Part shown: positions 59,162 to 64,000 of the stretch, in pieces
Numbering within the stretch: position 1 is the first letter of the stretch
Layout of the letters: each line of letters starts with the position of its first letter
Source: Hirsutella rhossiliensis
Lineage: Eukaryota; Ascomycota; Sordariomycetes; Hypocreales; Ophiocordycipitaceae
Direction of reading: 5' to 3'
Assembly (NCBI RefSeq): GCF_020360975.1
Contig: NW_025408668.1
Coordinates: 5,890,001 to 5,954,000, forward strand
DNA length: 64,000 nucleotides
Notes under the pieces: model-generated
The model's input: the letters and a program-made list of their open reading frames with translations, nothing else
The model's database searches: none
Told to the model about the DNA's origin: nothing
Program-made: the position numbers and the translations under genes

Positions 59162-60340
59162 TCATGTGCCCTCTGAATGTCTCGTTATGTGCACGTCAAA
59201 GACGCAGTGCCAGACGCCCGGCGCAAACGTCTTGACCTGTTCGACGTGATTGACAGCGGGCGTCCTGTCTCCCCCTTCTGACGCGCTCCAGTCTTGGACA
59301 AGGCGCTGGATGGTCCCGCGTCTGGACTCGATGTCGTTGACGCCGACATTCTCGTGCAGGTGAAGCCAGCACTCGGAGCTCAGGCGTGTCGTTTCCCACG
59401 CCGGCTTCCAGGTTGGCGTGCTGGTCGGCAAGAAACCGCAGTTGACGTGCTCGACATGCTCCACGAGACCCAATGTCTGCGCCTCCTTGATCCTCCTCGG
59501 CGCTTCCTCGTTGCCTTGCAGGAACACCACAATCTGTTCACCGCCCGCCATGACTTGCCGCACCGGGAGGGCCAGATCCTGCCCTTGAACCACCTTGATT
59601 GTCCAGCCATTGGCGCGGGCCCCTCGACGCAGGCCCTCGATGCTCCAGGGGTTGATCTCCCAGCACAAGACCCGCATGCCGAGGGACGCGTAGCAAAAGA
59701 CAAAGTAGCCGATGCCGGCATATAGGTCGACGGCCCAGACATCTCCCCCGGCAGAGCCAGCCGGTGGTGGCCTTTTCCGTGCACTAGGGAAGCTCAGCAA
59801 CCGTGCCTTTTCCTTGACGTTGCCGCGGCTAAACATGGTCCATCGCGGCGCCCAGGTCTGCAGGATGCCGTTCTGCTTCGTCGACACCCACAGCGCTCCG
59901 GCAAAGTCCTCTTCCAAAGGCGGCTCAGCATCCGTCCGCGCCGGGCCAAAGTCGCCAAACAGCATCCGAAGTCCGCTTGGGCTCCGCCGGACGTTTTCGG
60001 CCTCGTCTACTTCATTGTGCAGTGGAATGCCCTCGTTGACGGCGAGGTTCGTCAATGTGCTCTTGGCCTTCTTGGAAAGCTCTCTCAAGATCAGTGACCA
60101 GAGCGCAGCCAGCGTGTCTGCGTCTCGGCGGTCCATCTCGGCGGCCCAACGCTGGCTCGCGAAGCTCCCGGCAGGAAGCAAAGCCAGTGGCTCGTAGATT
60201 GTGAAGCGCTTGGGCGCGCTGTTGAGGAGGTCCTCTCGCCATGAGTGCGCCTGTCCAGGGTCGGGCGCTTCGAGCGAGGCGAGCCAATCTCGGACGGCGC
60301 CTTGGATCGGATTGCTCTGGCGATGCGGTGGAGGAGGCAT
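59162..60340 (-). CDS. TRM12: tRNA wybutosine-synthesising protein 2 (TYW2/TRM12)
   Basis: A single exon of 392 residues from the ATG at 60340 (MPPPPHRQSN). The 106 in-frame codons upstream look like leader. The C-terminal half is a class I SAM-dependent fold of the Trm5/TYW2 type: GGDVWAVDLYAGIGYF (motif I), LCWEINPWSIEGLRRGARANGW (motif II and helix), and a late VNCGFLPTS strand. In the N-terminal half, EGIPLHNEVDEAENVRRSP and LFGDFGPAR match the family's central region. TYW2 transfers the 3-amino-3-carboxypropyl group of SAM to the modified guanosine at position 37 of tRNA-Phe during wybutosine synthesis, which stabilises the reading frame. Its 3' end is 34 bp from the 3' end of the EF-hand gene. 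Trm5 is the main alternative, but the DLYAGIGYF and WEINPWS signatures favour TYW2. Confidence 0.9.
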   Translation of the reverse strand: MPPPPHRQSNPIQGAVRDWLASLEAPDPGQAHSWREDLLNSAPKRFTIYEPLALLPAGSFASQRWAAEMDRRDADTLAALWSLILRELSKKAKSTLTNLAVNEGIPLHNEVDEAENVRRSPSGLRMLFGDFGPARTDAEPPLEEDFAGALWVSTKQNGILQTWAPRWTMFSRGNVKEKARLLSFPSARKRPPPAGSAGGDVWAVDLYAGIGYFVFCYASLGMRVLCWEINPWSIEGLRRGARANGWTIKVVQGQDLALPVRQVMAGGEQIVVFLQGNEEAPRRIKEAQTLGLVEHVEHVNCGFLPTSTPTWKPAWETTRLSSECWLHLHENVGVNDIESRRGTIQRLVQDWSASEGGDRTPAVNHVEQVKTFAPGVWHCVFDVHITRHSEGT

Positions 60341-60863
60341 TTGGCCAGAGACTCTAGACAGTACCTCGGGCTTCAAGGCATGGCCCAGCCAGCGTGTTGT
60401 AGATGAGCATGAGAAGGAGCGATTGCATCCCGCGAAGGCGACTGACCGTGCCCTGAGTCGGAGGATAGGCCGTGTGCGGGGGAGGTGGGAGCACGTTGGA
60501 GAGGCTGGTTTGTTCTGGTTTGTTGTGAGCTGAAATAAGCCTCTTCGGATCCAACCGACGAGAGACCGCCTCAAGGTGGATACTGATGGCGGAGCAATAC
60601 CAGCTACTCGTCGATTGAGATCCGGCTCACTGGGACATGAGACGAGTCTTGGAACCACTGCGCCGCATTACAAAACAGGCGAGCTTCCTTCAACTCAGCG
60701 CTCTAAATTCATAGTTCCCTGGGTCTCCATCACCATCCATCCTCGAGGCTAGATTGCTACCCGACCAGCCACTATGCCATTGACCATTCATACCACAAGC
60801 CATGGGATATCTCAACCGTGCGCTACTTTACATCTAGAGCCCAAACCCTTGAATCCGTTGTCG
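60341..60863. other. Intergenic region TRM12 / PPG1
   Basis: This 0.5-kb tandem gap on the minus strand holds the 3'-UTR of PPG1 and the promoter and leader of TRM12. Nothing else is seen. Confidence 0.5.
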
Positions 60864-62217
60864 TTACAAAAAGTAATCACCAGGTCCTCTCCTGCTCGCC
60901 GGAACGTGTCTCTGGTCATCCGGGACCGCCGAGAAAATGCTAAATCGGGGGTTCAGGTCCTTGTCAACCGACATGATGGAAGCGACGTTACCGCAACGAT
61001 AGCAGTAGTTGGGCGCCGACCACACCGTCACAACCGAGTGCTCCGCGAAATGATACTGGTCCTTGTCAGTGATTGTGGCTCGCGACTTAATGAGTTGCGC
61101 ACTATCACCTTGTATCCCTCATTCACCAACTGATGAGCTCGTGCAATCAGCTTCAGGCCGTTGACGTGATTGAACTCGGTCGCCACCTTGTCGCCAAACA
61201 ACCATCCGGCGCCGCGGGGGCTGATAGCCCACGTCTCGACGTCTTCGGGGTCGGACCAGACCAGGTCGCAGAAGGCTCCTTCGTGTGGGATTTCCTGGGC
61301 GCGGGCCACCACTCGGATCTGATCGATTGTCCGTATCTCCGGGCTCAGGCCGCCGTGAACACAGAGGACCTCGCCGTCGACGATGGCGGCAAGGACGAGA
61401 AAGTCAAAGACTTGGCAGCAGGCCTTCCACACCGAGGCGTTTCCGTATTTTTGTTGGCACTCTTCGTAGAACCCGTAGACTTGAGTGATCTGGCGCGATT
61501 CGTGATTTCCCCGGACGAGGACAATTCGATCGGGGTATCTGCAAGGTGCATCAGTACCGAGCCAGGCAGCGCGACAAGGCATGCGCAACGACTCACTTGG
61601 CTTTGAGACACATGAGCAAGGTAAAGGTCTCCAGGCTAAAGTATCCCCTGTCAACAAAGTCCCCGAGGAAGATGAACCTGGTCTCGGCACTTTGGGAAGA
61701 CGTGACATTAGAGCCGGAGGGGGCCGCGGTCGTCGGGGAGGCGACTTCTTGGCCATCAGCACTGTTCGATCTCGCACCGTCGGCGGAAGACGACCGAAGC
61801 TTCTTTCGGAGTTTGGGGTTCGTAATCTCACTCGGTGGCTCGATGTCCTCGGATGTGATGACAGTGGTCGCCGTCTTTGGAGGCTGGACGTTGTTTTCGC
61901 CCGGCATGCCGCCCGAGACGCGGAAGAGCTCCAGTAGGTCGTAGAACTGGCCGTGGATGTCGCCGCAGACGGTGACGGGGGTGCAGACGGGTTGGATGTT
62001 GGACTCTGTCGACGCAGCGGTTAGCTAGGACGGCGTCTGAGAGAGTAGCATGGGAATCGAGCGCACCCTCCATTAGAATCTCCTTGACCTTTTCGCACAG
62101 CTCCTTCATGGTCCGCTCGGGGAGATAGTGGCACTGTTTTGCCTCGTCCAACCACTCATCCAGGCTGGCATTTGGGCGCAGGTTGGCAGGGCCCGGCCGA
62201 GGGATGGTTGACGCCAT
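60864..62217 (-). CDS. PPG1: PP2A-like Ser/Thr phosphatase catalytic subunit PPG1
   Basis: Exons 62217-62067, 62005-61597, 61538-61109 and 61055-60864 give 393 residues. All metal and catalytic motifs are present: GDIHGQ (65-70), GDFVDRG (165-171), GNHESRQ, HGG and [11 protein letters not shown]. The chain ends in DYFL, the carboxymethylation tail of the PP2A/PP4/Ppg1 group. The N-terminus [17 protein letters not shown] resembles Ppg1 rather than PP2A. About 70 residues (roughly 88-158), Ser/Ala/Pro-rich and disordered-looking, are inserted between the first two metal-binding motifs. I associate this with filamentous-fungal Ppg1, where yeast Ppg1 has almost none. Ppg1 works in a STRIPAK-like complex in yeast, affecting mitophagy and glycogen. 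The three introns are 53-61 nt. Confidence 0.93.
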
Positions 62218-62786
62218 GTTGCGCGGCAATGATCAGAAGCACAGAGCGAAGAGATGCGACGTAGACCACCGCAGCCCAGCTGTACAAGGTGGAGACGACG
62301 AGACGAGGAAGCGGGTTGATTAGTGAGTGCTTGGGTCCCGAGGGGGGGCAAATCGTCAAACGTCGGATCTTCTTCGGGGCGTCGGTCGCAGCCAAAGCAT
62401 CGCCAAAGAGGCAAACGTGACGAGGACTTTGTCGATTCCTTTCTCTGTGCTGTTGCACAACTGTGGTGCACCTCGACTCGAGAGACAGCAGCCTGCTGGT
62501 CCCCTTTGCGATGACGACCAGCTTCGGGTGGGATTGGATGCTGCTGCAACCTCGGGCGGGTCTGCCTGCCCGCCTGCCCGCCTGCCTGCCTGCCACGTGA
62601 CGAGCGCGCAGCCGGACGAGAAAGCGGCGGCTCCTGGTGGGGCATTCCATCGGAGCTATTCCAAGTCACGGCTGTCAGACTTGAAACCTCACCAGGCGCG
62701 CCTCTCGACCGACGACACACCAATGCCCACGCCCCGGTCTCTGCTGCGACTTGTGCCACCGCCCACACTGTTCTTCGGCGTGCGCA
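62218..62786. promoter_or_regulatory. Divergent promoter region PPG1 / UPF3 with an E-box
   Basis: These 569 bp separate the divergent start codons of PPG1 and UPF3. A CACGTG core (context CCACGTGA) lies at 62594-62599, just after a CCTGCC/CTGCCCGC repeat block at about 62563-62592. Confidence 0.5.
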
Positions 62787-64000
62787 ATGTCCGCTCCGGC
62801 GCCCCAGGTCCTGCCACGCAGGCCTAACGGAGCGCCTCACGCCACGGCCGGCCCACAGAGCGACTCCCTCCCCAAGGTCAGCAGGCGGCTCGGCGGCTCG
62901 CGACGGTCAACTTCTAACGACGAGCGCCAGGTCAAATCCTCCCGTGATGGTCATCCGCAGAGGCCCGCCAGGGGCAGAGGCGCTGGAGACAAGAGCGGCG
63001 ATGCGGCCAAGGTAAGGCCGCCTAGGACGCGGTTCAGCCGCTGCCCTGTGTCTTCTAACGTCCCCTCTTAGGAACCGTCGAGGCGATCAAAGCCCAAGGC
63101 TCACAGCGAAGGCGAGAAACTCGTCATACGACGTCTCCCGCCCGGCATGACCCAGGCCGAGTTCGTCTCTATTCTGGGCCCCGACTGGGAACTAAACAAG
63201 GGCAAGGTCGACTGGTTCTCCTATTGTCCCGGCAAAATCTCTACCGAGTGAGTGCTCGCACTCCCGTTTACTTGCAGAACGTCTGTGCTAACGGTATGCG
63301 TCAAGCCCTGCAAAGCCGTCGCGCCCCAGCCGTGCCTACCTCCACGTCATGCGAAAGGACGACATTATGCCCCTCAGCCAGGCCGTGCGCGCCGCTACGT
63401 GGGAAGACGCCAAGTCGACATTCACGAGTCCCTCGCTTATTGGCCCGCCAAGCTTCGAGTTCTCGACCTACAAGAAAATCCCCGGTAACAGGCGACGAAC
63501 CGACCCCCGACAGGGAACCATCGACCAAGACCAGGAGTTCATGGCCTTTCTCGAGGGGCTTGCCAACCCGGTTCCCTTAAGGGAGAGCATAGACGTCGAA
63601 GACGCGGACGAGGCCGCCAAGGAAGACACCAAGATCACTACTACACCACTCGTCGAGTTTCTCAAGGAGAAAAAGGCCAACAAGGCCAAGGAAGGCGGGT
63701 CCGGCAAGAACGCAAAGTCGGTGTCTGCCAAGGGCAAGGGGGGCTCGAAAGAGGAAGACTCTTCTAAGAAGAGGAGCAAGGAGCCCAAAGCCGACAAATC
63801 TGACAAGCCCGCCAGAGAACCAGTCAAAATCCTGATGAAGAAGGCCTCGACAGAGCAGCCAGCGGAGGCACCCCGCAACGCAGTGAGCCACGCCGCAGCC
63901 GCCAATGCCAGCGACGCTCCCAAGAGTCGCCGCGCTGGCATCGCCGCAGCCGCGAGGATCCTGCAGCGCGATCTCGGCCTCAGCCCGGGCAGTGCTCATC
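62787..64000 (+). CDS. UPF3: Nonsense-mediated decay factor UPF3 (partial, runs off the right edge)
   Basis: Exons 62787-63011, 63072-63247 and 63306 to beyond 64000; introns are 60 and 58 nt. The N-terminal 75 residues are basic and low in complexity. The Smg4/UPF3 domain starts with EKLVIRRLPPGM, then WFSYCPGKIS at the end of exon 2. It resumes with RAYLHVMRKDDIMPLSQAV and FEFSTYKKIPG, with DQDQEFMAFLEGL closing the domain. This RNP-like fold binds UPF2. The remaining sequence is a long Lys/Glu/Ser-rich tail (KEKKANKAK, SKKRSKEPKADK), common in fungal UPF3. At the edge the frame is still open, within a basic-hydrophobic helix (RRAGIAAAARILQRDL). The C-terminus is missing from this window. 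The protein acts in mRNA surveillance and shuttles between nucleus and cytoplasm. Confidence 0.93.

Noticed and set aside
60341..60658. Upstream extension of TRM12
   Set aside because: The 106 extra residues show no family similarity and would make an atypical N-terminus; MPPPPHRQSN is the better start.

Overview
The window is nuclear DNA of a filamentous ascomycete, most likely a Sordariomycete and plausibly a member of the Hypocreales. The evidence is the gene content: an SPX-ankyrin-GDPD phosphodiesterase, a mitochondrial i-AAA protease, ORC6, a Ppg1-type phosphatase, UPF3 and extracellular intradiol dioxygenase. Introns are short (48-86 nt) with GTRNGT donors, coding DNA is GC-rich with C at third positions, and leaders are rich in pyrimidines. 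I cannot name the species. I see no operon, phage, CRISPR array, rRNA, tRNA or convincing transposon.

Layout. 1-6.3 kb: a regulatory-looking leader, a short Pro/Ala/Glu/Gln-rich coding exon (2570), and a 675-residue nuclear-looking protein of unknown function that carries two copies of an uncharacterised domain (4290-6317). 7.7-13.4 kb: a compact housekeeping block with ZPR1, an RNase P/MRP Rpr2/Rpp21/Snm1-like protein and a DUF866/CZIB zinc protein, all on the minus strand, followed by a divergent PPR-like organellar protein. The CZIB and PPR genes share a 212-bp promoter with a perfect E-box. 14.8-18.5 kb: GDE1, a glycerophosphodiester phosphodiesterase with SPX and ankyrin domains.

18.5-41.0 kb: 22.5 kb in which I can support no gene. 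It holds simple repeats, homopolymers and recurrent short GTAC-type palindromic motifs. It ends in a pyrimidine-rich leader in front of a four-finger C2H2 transcription factor (41014-42378). 42.4-45.8 kb is again empty apart from doubtful ORF relics.

45.8-64 kb: gene-rich again. It holds the i-AAA protease YME1, a Cys-rich single-pass membrane protein on the minus strand, a classical SDR oxidoreductase, a secreted intradiol dioxygenase-like protein convergent with ORC6, and a secretory EF-hand protein whose 3' end lies 34 bp from that of TYW2/TRM12. Then come PPG1 phosphatase (minus) and, divergent from it, the first part of UPF3, which runs off the right edge.

The genes do not form one pathway. 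Several serve RNA metabolism (Rpr2-like, PPR-like, TYW2, UPF3), but they look like dispersed housekeeping genes. I found no clear new multi-gene system. The most interesting items are the duplicated-domain protein, the large gene-poor interval with over-represented 9-mers, and the Cys-rich membrane protein with an unresolved N-terminus. All exon boundaries were inferred by eye from splice signals, reading frame and family conservation.
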